DNA of 9,037 bases from Gemmataceae bacterium (GTDB lineage: Bacteria > Planctomycetota > Planctomycetia > Gemmatales > Gemmataceae): positions 1 through 9,037 of the forward strand of contig JAFMJU010000142.1 of NCBI GenBank assembly GCA_017853285.1, written 5' to 3'. Under the pieces are notes generated by a model that ran no database searches, had not been told where the DNA came from, and was given only the letters and a program-made list of their open reading frames with translations. The translations under genes and the position numbers were made by a program. Shown here piece by piece: positions 1-8,600 of the stretch. Numbering within the stretch: position 1 is the stretch's first letter; the number at the start of each line of letters is the position of its first letter.

Positions 1-327
1 CTGCCTCAGCCAGCAGGAGGCGGCCTGCTGACGCGGGGCCATACTGTTCCAACTGTGACGGTTGTTCCACCTGGGAAACCCCTGCGGACAGCGCGGGTAG
101 GCCCCTCGCCCACGGACCATTTGCCCCAAAACGAATGGCCGTTGTGACGGGCAGTCTTTGCCCGGCCCTAACCCCCCTCAAGGTTGAGGCGTGTCCGAAC
201 CATCCGGAACTTTTACCCCGTCATCACGCGTGGCCAAGCCCGCCGATACCTCCCATGGCGCTCGCGGGCGCCTCGGGCGCGCGCCGGATTCCCGTCCGGT
301 TCAGCCCCGCACCGGAGGATGGACACC
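1..327. other. Gene-poor upstream region
   Basis: I find no gene I can defend here. One forward frame is open from the window edge to a TGA at 145-147, giving a 48-codon proline- and threonine-rich tail that could be the end of an upstream gene, but high-GC DNA often leaves frames open by chance. Right after that stop lies a small hairpin (CGGGCA at 148-153, TGCCCG at 159-164, 5-base loop) without a T-run. A second inverted repeat, CCTCAA-GG-TTGAGG, lies at 176-189. The rest presumably holds the promoter and leader of the YTV-type gene that follows, but no promoter stands out. Confidence 0.5.
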
Positions 328-2205
328 ATGGAACACTCTTTGGCCCGCCTTGGAGCGCTGTTGCTGGCGATTGCCGGCATGGTTGCCTCCGGCCGACCGG
401 TCCAGGCCGCGCACTGCGGGGCTGGCGCCTATACCGCCTGCCCCGAGATCTGCGGGGACCCGTGCTCTTTCAGCAAGGTTTGCATGGTCTTCCGTCCCCG
501 CTACCAATTAGTGTGGGACACGGTGGTGGAGAAACGCTGGCAGACCTGCTACCAGACGGTCACCGAGACGGTGCTGAAGGATGTGCAGCGCACCTGCTGG
601 CAGATGGAGGAACGGACCTGCGTCCGCCCCCGCACCCGCACCATCTGCCGCACGGTGGATGAGACCTACATGAAGCCGGTGCGGACGACCTGCTACAAGG
701 ATTGCGAGTACACGGTCCGCCGCCCTGTCACCCGGACGATCCAGAAACCGGTGACCGAAACCTGCACCTACCCGGTCACGGAAGTCTGCTACCGCGATTG
801 CGAATACACCGTTTGCCGCAAGATCCCCGAAATGACCATGAAGGAAGTCCGCCAGGTGCGCCATCGCCCGGTGTGCGAGGTGGAATCGCGCGTGATCACC
901 GGGCAGGTGCCCGGTTGCGTGCGCGAGCAGGAGGTGCGCGATGTGTGCGAGACCCGCTGCGTGCCCGTCTGCGAGACCGTTATCAAGGAATGCCGGTATG
1001 TGGCCCGTCGCAAGGTGTGCGAGGAGGTCCTCCGCACCGTGGTCTGCAGCTCGTGGCAGACGGTGACCGAGACCCGGTTCAAGAAGGTCTGCCGGGTGGA
1101 GAAGGTACCGGTCACCTGCTGCAAGCCGGTTGAGCGCAAACACATGGAATGGGTGACCGAACAATACTGCGTGCCGGGAAAAAAAATGGTGACCTGGCGC
1201 AGGGATCCGGCGTCGTTCAACTTCGACCCCTGCACCATGAAGGGGGCATGCGACCCGGGTCGCCTGGTCAAGTGCGAGGTGCAGTGCCCCGACGAGATCC
1301 GCTGCCGGCGGGTTCCCCGCATCGTCACCTGCTGCGAGATGGTGCCGGTGACGAAATACGAGCGACATGTGATCGAGGAGGAGATTCCCTACACCGTCTG
1401 CCGCAAGGTCAAGGTGCAGGAATGCCGGCAGGTGCCGGTGAAGGTGGCCCGGATCGTGCACGAGGTCTGCACGAAGCAGGTGCCGGTGACAGTGCGTCGC
1501 ATGGTTCCCGAGACGGTCACCCGCCAGGTGGTGGTGAACAAGACCCGCCAGGTCCGCGGCGCCTATGTGGACAAGAAGGGTGTCGGCCACGCCAACCCCT
1601 GGCTGGGCCGGCGGTTCGTGGAGGGCGCGTGCTGGGAAAAGACGCTCACCTGCGTGAAACGCCGCACCGTGTGCGAGGAAACCGTCCGCCAGGTGCCCTG
1701 CGTGAACTACAAGATGGTGATGGAAAAACGGGTGAAACAGGTCCCGTACACCGTGTGCCGCATGGAGCAGCGCAGCACCACCCGCATGGTGAACTGCAAG
1801 GTGACCGACATGGTGGAGGAAACCAAGACCCGCAAGATCCCCTACACCGTCTGCACCATCGTGCCCTGCTGCCGCACCCGGGTGGTGAAGGAAAAGGTGT
1901 GCGAAATGGTGCCCTACACCGTGAAGGTTCCGGTGCCGGTCACCTACACGGAGCAGATCGAGTGCGTGGTGAAAAAACGCGTGCCCATCTGCGTGGAAAA
2001 AGATGTCTGCGTGAGGCGGCTCCGACTGGACCCGGTTTGCCAGGATCCCTGCCTGCAGGGGCTGATGCAGCGTGTGCAACCGGTGGACCCGGTGCGACGG
2101 CAGGCCCCGCAGGGAGCCCAGGCGCCGTATGTCCAATCCCCCAAAAGCCAGTCGCCTTCCATCCAGGCGCCGATCACCAAACTGTCCTTCACCCAAAGCC
2201 AATAG
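328..2205 (+). CDS. Secreted cysteine-rich YTV-repeat protein (probable planctomycete cell-wall protein)
   Basis: A 625-residue protein with a signal peptide: a hydrophobic stretch at residues 8-20, then a small-residue site near 25-28 (VQA-A). The mature chain has about 50 cysteines and is rich in Arg, Lys, Glu, Val and Thr. The tripeptide YTV occurs six times (residues 128, 160, 355, 474, 506, 530), often as YTVCR, which marks the planctomycete YTV family; members of that family have been reported from detergent-insoluble cell walls. From residue 58 the chain divides into units of eight residues (for example CYQTVTET, IQKPVTET), broken by two inserts near 290-325 and 410-442. The tail after about 562 is Pro/Gln-rich with no membrane anchor, so an exosortase signal is not evident. 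The ATG at 328 was chosen because GGAGG (314-318) sits 9 bases upstream; the in-frame ATG at 319 abuts that site and would only add MDT. Upstream in-frame starts reach back to 184 but would bury the signal peptide. The gene ends in its own terminator, so it is probably monocistronic. Inference: an extracellular disulphide-linked structural protein. Confidence 0.9.
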   Translation: MEHSLARLGALLLAIAGMVASGRPVQAAHCGAGAYTACPEICGDPCSFSKVCMVFRPRYQLVWDTVVEKRWQTCYQTVTETVLKDVQRTCWQMEERTCVRPRTRTICRTVDETYMKPVRTTCYKDCEYTVRRPVTRTIQKPVTETCTYPVTEVCYRDCEYTVCRKIPEMTMKEVRQVRHRPVCEVESRVITGQVPGCVREQEVRDVCETRCVPVCETVIKECRYVARRKVCEEVLRTVVCSSWQTVTETRFKKVCRVEKVPVTCCKPVERKHMEWVTEQYCVPGKKMVTWRRDPASFNFDPCTMKGACDPGRLVKCEVQCPDEIRCRRVPRIVTCCEMVPVTKYERHVIEEEIPYTVCRKVKVQECRQVPVKVARIVHEVCTKQVPVTVRRMVPETVTRQVVVNKTRQVRGAYVDKKGVGHANPWLGRRFVEGACWEKTLTCVKRRTVCEETVRQVPCVNYKMVMEKRVKQVPYTVCRMEQRSTTRMVNCKVTDMVEETKTRKIPYTVCTIVPCCRTRVVKEKVCEMVPYTVKVPVPVTYTEQIECVVKKRVPICVEKDVCVRRLRLDPVCQDPCLQGLMQRVQPVDPVRRQAPQGAQAPYVQSPKSQSPSIQAPITKLSFTQSQ

Positions 2206-2223
2206 GCCTTGCCGCACCCTTGT

Positions 2224-2263
2224 GTGATCCCCCGTTCCCAAAAAACGGAACGGGGGATCGGTT
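2224..2263 (+). terminator. Rho-independent terminator after the YTV gene
   Basis: A perfect 13-bp stem, GATCCCCCGTTCC (2224-2236) with GGAACGGGGGATC (2245-2257), closes an A-rich 8-base loop and is followed by GGTTTT. It begins 18 bases after the YTV gene's stop. The stem is long and GC-rich; the T-run is short (four). It separates the YTV transcript from the exosortase gene. Confidence 0.8.
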
Positions 2264-2282
2264 TTGGCAGCCCTTGAATCCG

Positions 2283-2321
2283 TTGACCAGCCTGCAAATA
2301 TTCGGAAAAATGTGCTATCAA
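2283..2321 (+). promoter_or_regulatory. Candidate promoter for the exosortase-TPR operon
   Basis: The stretch 2294-2340 is unusually AT-rich for this window and lies between a terminator and a gene start. Two readings are possible: TTGACC (2283-2288) as -35 with AAAAAT (2306-2311) as -10, 17 bases apart; or an extended -10, TG-C-TATCAA (2313-2321), with a poor -35. In the second case transcription would begin near 2328 and remove the AAGGA (2321-2325) that supports the GTG start at 2335, favouring the downstream TTG start at 2392. Sequence match only; weak. Confidence 0.3.
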
Positions 2322-2334
2322 AGGATTAATCATC

Positions 2335-4023
2335 GTGTATTTGGGTGATGGCCAGTCACCACCTGCCCGCAATCTGCCTGGAGCGAAGCCCTTGTCCCAA
2401 TCCCCTGCCCTTGCGCCACCCGGGTCCGGAGCTGTCGGCGGAGTTGGATGGATCGCCCCTTTGGTGAAACTGTGGCTTCCGGTGCTGGCTTGCCTGCCCC
2501 TCGCGGGCATTTCCATGATGGGCCTGCTCAACCGGCCCGATTATGAGTTTTTCCCGCTTCATCTCGGGGCTGTGGCGCTGCTGATGTACCTGCGGTCTCA
2601 GGATCTGGGGGAGATTCGCCCCAATGACAAGCCGCTTTTGAACCTGCTGTTTTGGGCCTGGTGGCTGGCGGTGGTGGCCTGCTCGGTTTTGGCCCTGGAG
2701 CGCGTCAGCTTCCTGCTGGGAATTTGCGGGCTGTTTCTGGTGACGGTCCGAATGGGGGGCCGCAAGCTGTTGCTGGCCTGGTGGCCCTGCGCCCTTTTAC
2801 TGCTGTGGATGGTGCCACCGCCCTTCGGCCTTTTGGACTGGCTGGTCCAACGCCTGCAGGGATTGGCTGTGCGAGCCTCGCACCATTTGCTCATGCTGAT
2901 GGACATCCTGCACGGCATCTCGGGACACACGCTGTACCTTCCCACCCAGTCGCTGTTCGTGTCGGAAGCATGCAGCGGGGTGCGGTCGCTGGTGACCCTG
3001 GGGGCCTTTTCCTCCATCTGGTCGTTGTTCATGAACCGGGGGTGGATCCATGGCATCCTGCTGGTGACCTTGTCGCTCGGCTGGGTGCTGGTGCTCAACG
3101 CGATGCGCATCGTGGTGATCACCTGGGCGGCCACCCACAACATCGACCTGCTCAACGGCTGGCCGCACACCGCCATCGGTCTGGTGATGTTCGCGCTGGG
3201 TGTGGGCCTGATCGGTTCCACCGACGCGCTGCTGAGCCTGATCCGCTCGGTGGTTCGCACCCTGTTACCGGAACGCAAGAGAAACCTGAGCGTGCTGGCC
3301 AGCGGCGAGATAACCAACCCCACCGTGTGGCCGAACAGTAATGACGCCGGGTGGGGCCCCTTGCGCGTAGCGGCTTTGTTTGGCGCGCTGGCGCTGCAAC
3401 TGGTGGCCGCCGGCATGGTGCTGTTCCACGACCGGGTGCCCTGGCAGGCCGGCACCCATCTGCCGTTGCTGGAAGGGGTGATGCCGGAGCAGATAGCCGG
3501 CTGGAAAAACGAGCTGGGTCCCAAGCAGCAGCAATCGCAAGGGATGCTGGCGCTGGATGTGGTCTCCCAGCAATGGGTTTTCACCAAGGGCCCCATCAAG
3601 GCCATCTTAAGCATGGACGACCACTTCCCCGGCTGGCACCCGCTGATGGACTGCTACGACTTCTCGGGCTGGAAGCGCCTGGCCGTGTGGGCGGAGGATC
3701 CGCCCACGGGCAAGCGCCACATCGCGGTCTACCAGAAATCGCTCGACGAGAACGGGTTCCTGGTCTTCGGCCTGCTGAACCAGCATGGCGAGTGGATCGG
3801 CCGGCCCGAATTCCTGCTGCGCTACTGGTACACCTTCGTCAACCACATGAAGGGTGTCTGGCTCGGGTCGGACATCGGTGGCACCGAGGCGCTGACCCGC
3901 CAGGTGCAGGTGTTTGTCGAATCCCCGTTCCCGCTGAACAACGCCGCCCGGGAGGATGTGATGCGCTTGTTTGAGGGGGCTCGGCAGGTGCTGGAACCCA
4001 GACTCTGGCCGGAGGGGAAATAG
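2335..4023 (+). CDS. xrtU: Exosortase with fused EpsI-like domain (exosortase U type)
   Basis: A 562-residue polytopic membrane protein. Residues about 43-300 form the exosortase/archaeosortase core, a transpeptidase-like enzyme thought to cleave a C-terminal sorting signal from exported proteins at the membrane. The expected catalytic residues are all present: Cys213 in EACSGVRSL, Arg258 in NAMRIV and His278 in WPHTAIG. I see roughly eight hydrophobic helices before residue 305, then another at about 344-363. The remaining C-terminal portion (about 370-562) resembles the EpsI domain found with exosortases, with the signature HPLMDCYDFSGW (His435, Cys440, Gly445-Trp446). This fusion is the planctomycete exosortase U layout, though the subtype is assigned from memory. 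The GTG at 2335 has AAGGA 9 bases upstream; an in-frame TTG at 2392, with GGAG 8 bases upstream, is a real alternative and would remove 19 residues. The TPR-type gene follows after 2 bases. The neighbouring YTV protein lacks an obvious sorting tail, so the substrate is not in this window. Confidence 0.92.
   Translation: MYLGDGQSPPARNLPGAKPLSQSPALAPPGSGAVGGVGWIAPLVKLWLPVLACLPLAGISMMGLLNRPDYEFFPLHLGAVALLMYLRSQDLGEIRPNDKPLLNLLFWAWWLAVVACSVLALERVSFLLGICGLFLVTVRMGGRKLLLAWWPCALLLLWMVPPPFGLLDWLVQRLQGLAVRASHHLLMLMDILHGISGHTLYLPTQSLFVSEACSGVRSLVTLGAFSSIWSLFMNRGWIHGILLVTLSLGWVLVLNAMRIVVITWAATHNIDLLNGWPHTAIGLVMFALGVGLIGSTDALLSLIRSVVRTLLPERKRNLSVLASGEITNPTVWPNSNDAGWGPLRVAALFGALALQLVAAGMVLFHDRVPWQAGTHLPLLEGVMPEQIAGWKNELGPKQQQSQGMLALDVVSQQWVFTKGPIKAILSMDDHFPGWHPLMDCYDFSGWKRLAVWAEDPPTGKRHIAVYQKSLDENGFLVFGLLNQHGEWIGRPEFLLRYWYTFVNHMKGVWLGSDIGGTEALTRQVQVFVESPFPLNNAAREDVMRLFEGARQVLEPRLWPEGK
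4011..4015 (+). promoter_or_regulatory. Ribosome binding site inside the exosortase 3' end
   Basis: GGAGG lies in the last codons of the exosortase gene, 10 bases before the ATG at 4026. With only two bases between the exosortase stop and this ATG, the arrangement supports co-transcription and translational coupling of the TPR-type gene and fixes its start. Confidence 0.75.
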
Positions 4024-4025
4024 CC

Positions 4026-5561
4026 ATGGCCAAGCAGTCGCAAATCCGCCCCGGGAAAAAACCGCCCAAGGGGGCCAACCCATGGGTTCCCCTGCTGGGC
4101 ACCCTGCTCGCGGCCACCCCAGCGGTGGCGGTTGGCCTGCTCGGCGCGGCCGCGGTCACACTGGACCGCATCGGGCCGCCCGAGGTGAACTTCTACCGCA
4201 AGCAAGCCGAGGACGCGATCGGACGGGGCGACCTGGAAGGCTACCGCCTGTGCCTGGAAACCATCACGCGGATGGACCCGAGCAACATGTCCGCCATGCT
4301 GAACCTGGCGCAGACGCTCGAAAAGCTCGACAAGGGTGATGGCAAAAAAGACAAGGCCGCCGCCTTGTGGGCCGCGATCGCCCCGCTGGACAAGCCCGGG
4401 TTTGGCCCGGCGCAACTGGAGCAGGTGAACCGCATCCAGAAAAAGTTCGCGGAAAACCCGCCCAAGCAGCCCGACCAGCAGCAGGCGGTCTACAAGCTGA
4501 TGGAAATCCACCTGAGGCAGGGCCTCACGGCTGATCCAGGCAACCCCGAGTTGGCGATATTGCTCGCCGACCAGTTGCTGGCTGAGGACAAGGGCGAGGA
4601 AGCCCAAAAGATCCTCGAATCGGTGCCGGAAATCGTGCGGACGGCCGAGATCAAATCGCGACTGGCGGGCATCAACCGGAACAAGGACAAGTTCAAGGCC
4701 CAGGAGTATATCGCCGCGACGGGCGACCGGGTCATCGCGCAGGCCAAGGCGGCCCCCGCCAATTTCCGGCTGCAACGGGCGATGGCCGACACCCAGATGG
4801 TGCGCGGCGACCTTGCCGGCATGGTGGTGACCTGGGCCCTGCTGCGCGAGAAGGCCGACACCGAATTGCGCCGGAACGAGGCGGGCAACCGGCTCATCCA
4901 GGCGCATGTGGAACGGATCGACCAGTTGCTGGCGGGGAAGGACCGCGATTACAACGCCATCGCCGAGTTGATCAAAAGCGGGCTGGAGGTGGACCCGCGC
5001 TCGAGCGCCATCCTGCAGCGTCTGGTGAAGCTGGCCGACTTCACCGACACCGCGCCTGTTCCCGAGGGAGCGGACGCCACCAAGGCGGAGGCGGCGCGCT
5101 CCGGGGCGCGGGGGCGGCTGGAAAACATGCTGGCCAAGGGCGTATCGCCTGACCTGATCCACCTGCTGCTGGCGGTGGAGTACCACATGGCCCGACGGGA
5201 AGCGCAGGCGAGGCTCCATTTCGACCTGGCCTTCCGCGTGAACCCCAAGGACGCGGCGCTGGCCAACAACCTGGCCTGGTATCTGGCAAACACCAGCCCC
5301 CGGGAACCGGAGCGGGCCCTGGTGCTGGTGAACGACGCGCTGCTGCGCCAACCGGGCAACGCCAGCTTCCTGGAGACCCGCGGACAGATCCACGCGCAAC
5401 TGGGCCAGGACCGCGCGGCCATCGCCGACCTCGAGGTCGCCTTGGGCGCCATGGGGCCGCGCCGCGCCATCCACAACACCCTGGCCACCTGCTACGAGAA
5501 ACAAGGGGAAGCCGAGTTGGCGAAAAAGCACAAGGCTCTGGCGCAGGAGGCGAAGAAGTAA
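4026..5561 (+). CDS. Membrane-anchored TPR-type protein, partner of the exosortase
   Basis: A 511-residue protein with a positively charged N-terminus (residues 1-16, rich in Lys), one hydrophobic helix at about 19-45 and a long helical remainder, so it is probably anchored in the cytoplasmic membrane with its body outside the cytoplasm. The body has TPR-like helix pairs: an N-terminal group around 53-105, a middle group around 155-200, and the clearest at about 376-505, with features such as ALANNLAWYLA, ALVLVNDALLRQPGN and HNTLATCYEKQGE. Between them, residues 340-360 form an Ala/Glu-rich linker. TPR proteins are protein-protein scaffolds and are commonly encoded beside exosortases and exopolysaccharide genes. 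The 2-base gap to the exosortase gene points to a joint role in protein sorting or envelope assembly, but no enzymatic motif is visible and the binding partner is unknown. Base composition is high-GC, like the exosortase gene. Confidence 0.88.
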   Translation: MAKQSQIRPGKKPPKGANPWVPLLGTLLAATPAVAVGLLGAAAVTLDRIGPPEVNFYRKQAEDAIGRGDLEGYRLCLETITRMDPSNMSAMLNLAQTLEKLDKGDGKKDKAAALWAAIAPLDKPGFGPAQLEQVNRIQKKFAENPPKQPDQQQAVYKLMEIHLRQGLTADPGNPELAILLADQLLAEDKGEEAQKILESVPEIVRTAEIKSRLAGINRNKDKFKAQEYIAATGDRVIAQAKAAPANFRLQRAMADTQMVRGDLAGMVVTWALLREKADTELRRNEAGNRLIQAHVERIDQLLAGKDRDYNAIAELIKSGLEVDPRSSAILQRLVKLADFTDTAPVPEGADATKAEAARSGARGRLENMLAKGVSPDLIHLLLAVEYHMARREAQARLHFDLAFRVNPKDAALANNLAWYLANTSPREPERALVLVNDALLRQPGNASFLETRGQIHAQLGQDRAAIADLEVALGAMGPRRAIHNTLATCYEKQGEAELAKKHKALAQEAKK

Positions 5562-5580
5562 AACCTCTTTTTCGCGCCTC
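5547..5580 (+). terminator. Possible weak terminator hairpin at the end of the TPR gene
   Basis: GAGGCGAAGAAG (5547-5558), which includes the last codons of the TPR-type gene, pairs with CTTTTTCGCGCCTC (5567-5580) except for a 2-base bulge and one G-T pair. There is no T-run after the stem, so termination by this hairpin alone is doubtful. It may instead protect the mRNA 3' end. Confidence 0.3.
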
Positions 5581-5607
5581 GAAACTTTCAAATAACCTGG
5601 GCAAACA

Positions 5608-5653
5608 CCACGGAAGACATACACCAGGGGGTGAACCCTTGCTGTCCCCGTGG
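5608..5653 (+). other. Inverted repeats in the leader of the helicase gene
   Basis: CCACGG (5608-5613) can pair with CCGTGG (5648-5653), enclosing a smaller hairpin, CAGGGG (5625-5630) with CCCTTG (5636-5641; one G-T pair), with loop GTGAA. The structure ends 8 bases before the ATG at 5662 and covers the alternative GTG at 5650. It could modulate translation initiation, but stems of this length arise by chance in GC-rich DNA. Confidence 0.25.
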
Positions 5654-5661
5654 GTCTTTGC

Positions 5662-8600
5662 ATGTCCGAAACACCCTTAAACCTCCCAGGGTTTGGATTG
5701 CCTGAAGGGCTTTACGACCAGCTGCTGGATGCGGCCCTTTGCACCCAGTTGAGGTCATTGACCATTCCCGGTTTGGCGCCATTGGTCCGGGACATCGATC
5801 CGGGTGAGTCCCATTCTGTTCTTGCGCAATATCTTGAGCGGCTAATCCTGCGCGGCCTCGCAAACCATCGGGGAAAAGATCAAGACAAGCAGCTTGCCCT
5901 GGCCCAACGCATCATCGATATCCTTCAAAAAGAATTGCATACCGATCATGCTCACCCAACCCTGACTTCTCCCCTCCAACGCTTGTTAGCAATTCACGCG
6001 AGCAAGGCACCTCCCGCAAGGCCCAGCAGTCCACTGGGCCGTTCCACTTTGATCACCGGGGCAAAATCAGAACCAAAGCTGGGGAACGAACTTTCCATTG
6101 AAATCCGTACCGCCGAACGCGTGGACATCCTTTGCTCCTTCATTCTCTGGAGCGGCCTGAGAATGGTGCTTGATTCGCTGAGGGAACTCACGGCGAAAAA
6201 GCCGCTGGAATGCGGGCGCCCACGCTTGCGGGTGATCACCACCAGCTACATGGGAAACACCGAAATCAGGGCGATGGAGGAATTACTGCGACTCCCGAAC
6301 ACCGAGACGAAAGTCAACTACGACACCAAGCACGGCAGGCTCCACGCGAAGGCGTATCTGATCCATCGGCCCACCGGATTTGGCTCCGCCTACATCGGCT
6401 CCGCCAACCTATCCAAGTCAGCGCTGTCCGAGGGGCTGGAATGGACCACCAAAGTCAGCCAGTTTGAATTGCCGTATCTCTGGTCCAAAGTGACCAACAC
6501 TTTCGACGGGTACTGGCAGGATTCGGAATTTGAACACCTCACCCGCGAGTGCCTTCCCAAACTGAAGAAAGTGCTCCAACTGGAAAGACAGGGAGAGATT
6601 GGAGACAACCAACTCCTCTCCTTTGTGGATGTCCACCCCCATCCGTTCCAGCAGGAAATCCTGGATACCCTGCACAACGAAAGGGTATTGGGAAAAACCC
6701 GTCATCTCGTGGTCGCGGCGACCGGCACGGGAAAGACCATGATTGCCGCCTTTGATTTCAGGGAGTTCTCCCATGGCTCAAAAGAAAGGCCATCGCTGCT
6801 TTTCATTGCACACCGGGAGGAAATCCTTCAACAGGCACTGGCCACCTTCCGCGTGGTTTTGCGTGACCAGAACTTCGGGGAACTGGTTGTGGGTGGAAGC
6901 CCGGAAACCGCGTCAAAGCACCTTTTTTGCACGATCCAAAGCTACCAAAGCCGGGAGATGGACACCCTGCCGGCCGAGCGATTTGACTATGTGGTGGTGG
7001 ATGAATTTCACCATGCCGCCGCATCCAGTTATCTGAAGCTCCTGAAACAGATACAGCCCAAGGTTTTGCTTGGTCTCACCGCAACCCCCGAGCGCGCCGA
7101 CAACCTGGATATCCTCTCCTGGTTTGATGGCAGGCCCAGCGCGGAAATCCGTCTGCCAGACGCGATTGGCAGGGACTTGCTTGCCTCCTTCCAATATTTC
7201 GGAATCACCGACAGCGCCTCGGTTGATTTGAGCACCCTGTCCTGGCAACGAGGCGGGTACAAGCTTGCCGAATTGGATGGCATCCTGTCCGCGAACACAG
7301 CCCGGGCTGGATTGGTCATGGACAAGGTCCGGGAGATATTGCTCGACCCCTTCGAGGCGAGGGCTCTTGGCTTTTGTGTCAGCATCCAGCATGCCCGATT
7401 CATGGCGGACCAATTCAATCGCCATCATTTCCGGGCAGCGACCCTGTCTTCCGAATCAACCCATGATGAACGCAGGGCAGTGCAACGCAAACTGGTTGCC
7501 CGGGAAATCAACTTCCTCTTTGTTGTGGACCTTTACAACGAGGGTGTCGATATCCCTGAAATTGACACCGTCCTGTTCCTGCGCCCCACCGAAAGCCTCA
7601 CCATCTTCCTGCAACAGTTGGGCCGCGGGCTTCGCAAACACAAGGGCAAACAATGCCTGACGGTACTGGATTTCATCTCGGCCCACCGCCGGGAATACCG
7701 TTTTGCATCCAGGTTCCGTGCCCTTTTGGCCGACAAGACCTCACCGCTCACCGAGCAGTTGGAGAATGATTTCCCCAATCTTCCCCCCGGCTGCATGATC
7801 CGCCTGGAAAAAGTCGCCCGGGAAAGGGTGCTGGAAAACATTCGCGTTTCCCTGGCAAGCAACCAACGGGCAATCATTTCTGGGCTGAAAGAATTTCAAG
7901 AAATTTTCGGGCGTTGCCCAACCATGCTGGAGGCCGCTGATTTCCTGGCGACCGACATTCCCTCCTTGTGCCACCGGGGCCTATGGGCCGGCCTACTTCG
8001 CGATGCCAGGCTTTATTCACCTTTTGATCTACCCGGAAACCTGGAACAAGAGATCGCAAAGGGGATACACCGGCTGAGCCACTGGGATGACCCGGCAGGC
8101 CTGAAGGCCATGCTGGAATTCCTCTCCTCGAAAAAATTTATCGTCGGGCCGCTACCCTATGAAACTGTCTGGATCAGCCAATTTTTATCCACCATTTTGG
8201 GCCGGTCAGGGGAGACCATGACTTTGGCCCAAGCCATTCAGAGCATCCTTGAACATTCCCCCATCGTCGACAGCATCCGGGCCCTTGTTGAATCTCTCCT
8301 GCGCATTGCCCATCCCGGGTTGCAACCATTGACCGAAAAGGGCATTCCCTTGACCCTGCACTGCCAATACAGCCTCAGTGAAATCCTTTTGGGCCTTGGT
8401 AGATGGTCCTTTGAGAAGCGCCCCTCATTCCGCGAGGGAGTTCTTCACATGCCCGAGAAAAAGGTGGATGCCTTCTTTGTCACCTTGCAAAAAACGGAGG
8501 CCGACTACTCGCCAACCACCTTGTACGAGGATTTCGCGTTGTCCCCGTCAGAATTTCACTGGCAAACCCAAAGCAACACTTCGGTGGAATCTGAAACAGG

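Noticed and set aside
206..231. GGAACTT (206-212) resembling an ECF sigma -35 box
   Set aside because: At a 16-17 base spacing I see only CGTG, not a convincing -10, and a seven-base match is easy to find by chance.
691..815. DNA direct repeat (TGCTAC..GATTGCGA.TACAC at 691 and 787), considered as CRISPR-like or mobile
   Set aside because: The 96-base spacing is 32 codons in frame and reflects the protein repeat CY.DCEYTV. There are no spacers or terminal repeats.
508..2241. 577-residue open frame antisense to the YTV gene
   Set aside because: It is rich in His, Leu, Ala and Asp, as expected from the complement of Val/Glu/Arg/Cys codons in a biased gene. The plus strand has a signal peptide, a ribosome site and octad repeats.
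1149..2348. 399-residue forward frame overlapping the YTV gene and the terminator
   Set aside because: It is a +1-frame shadow with Gly/Pro/Arg/His-rich low-complexity sequence, and it runs through the terminator hairpin.
3822..5663. 613-residue open frame antisense to the TPR gene and the exosortase end
   Set aside because: It spans two well-supported genes and their junction, shows no domain I recognise, and has an Arg/Gly/Gln-heavy composition typical of reverse frames in high-GC DNA.
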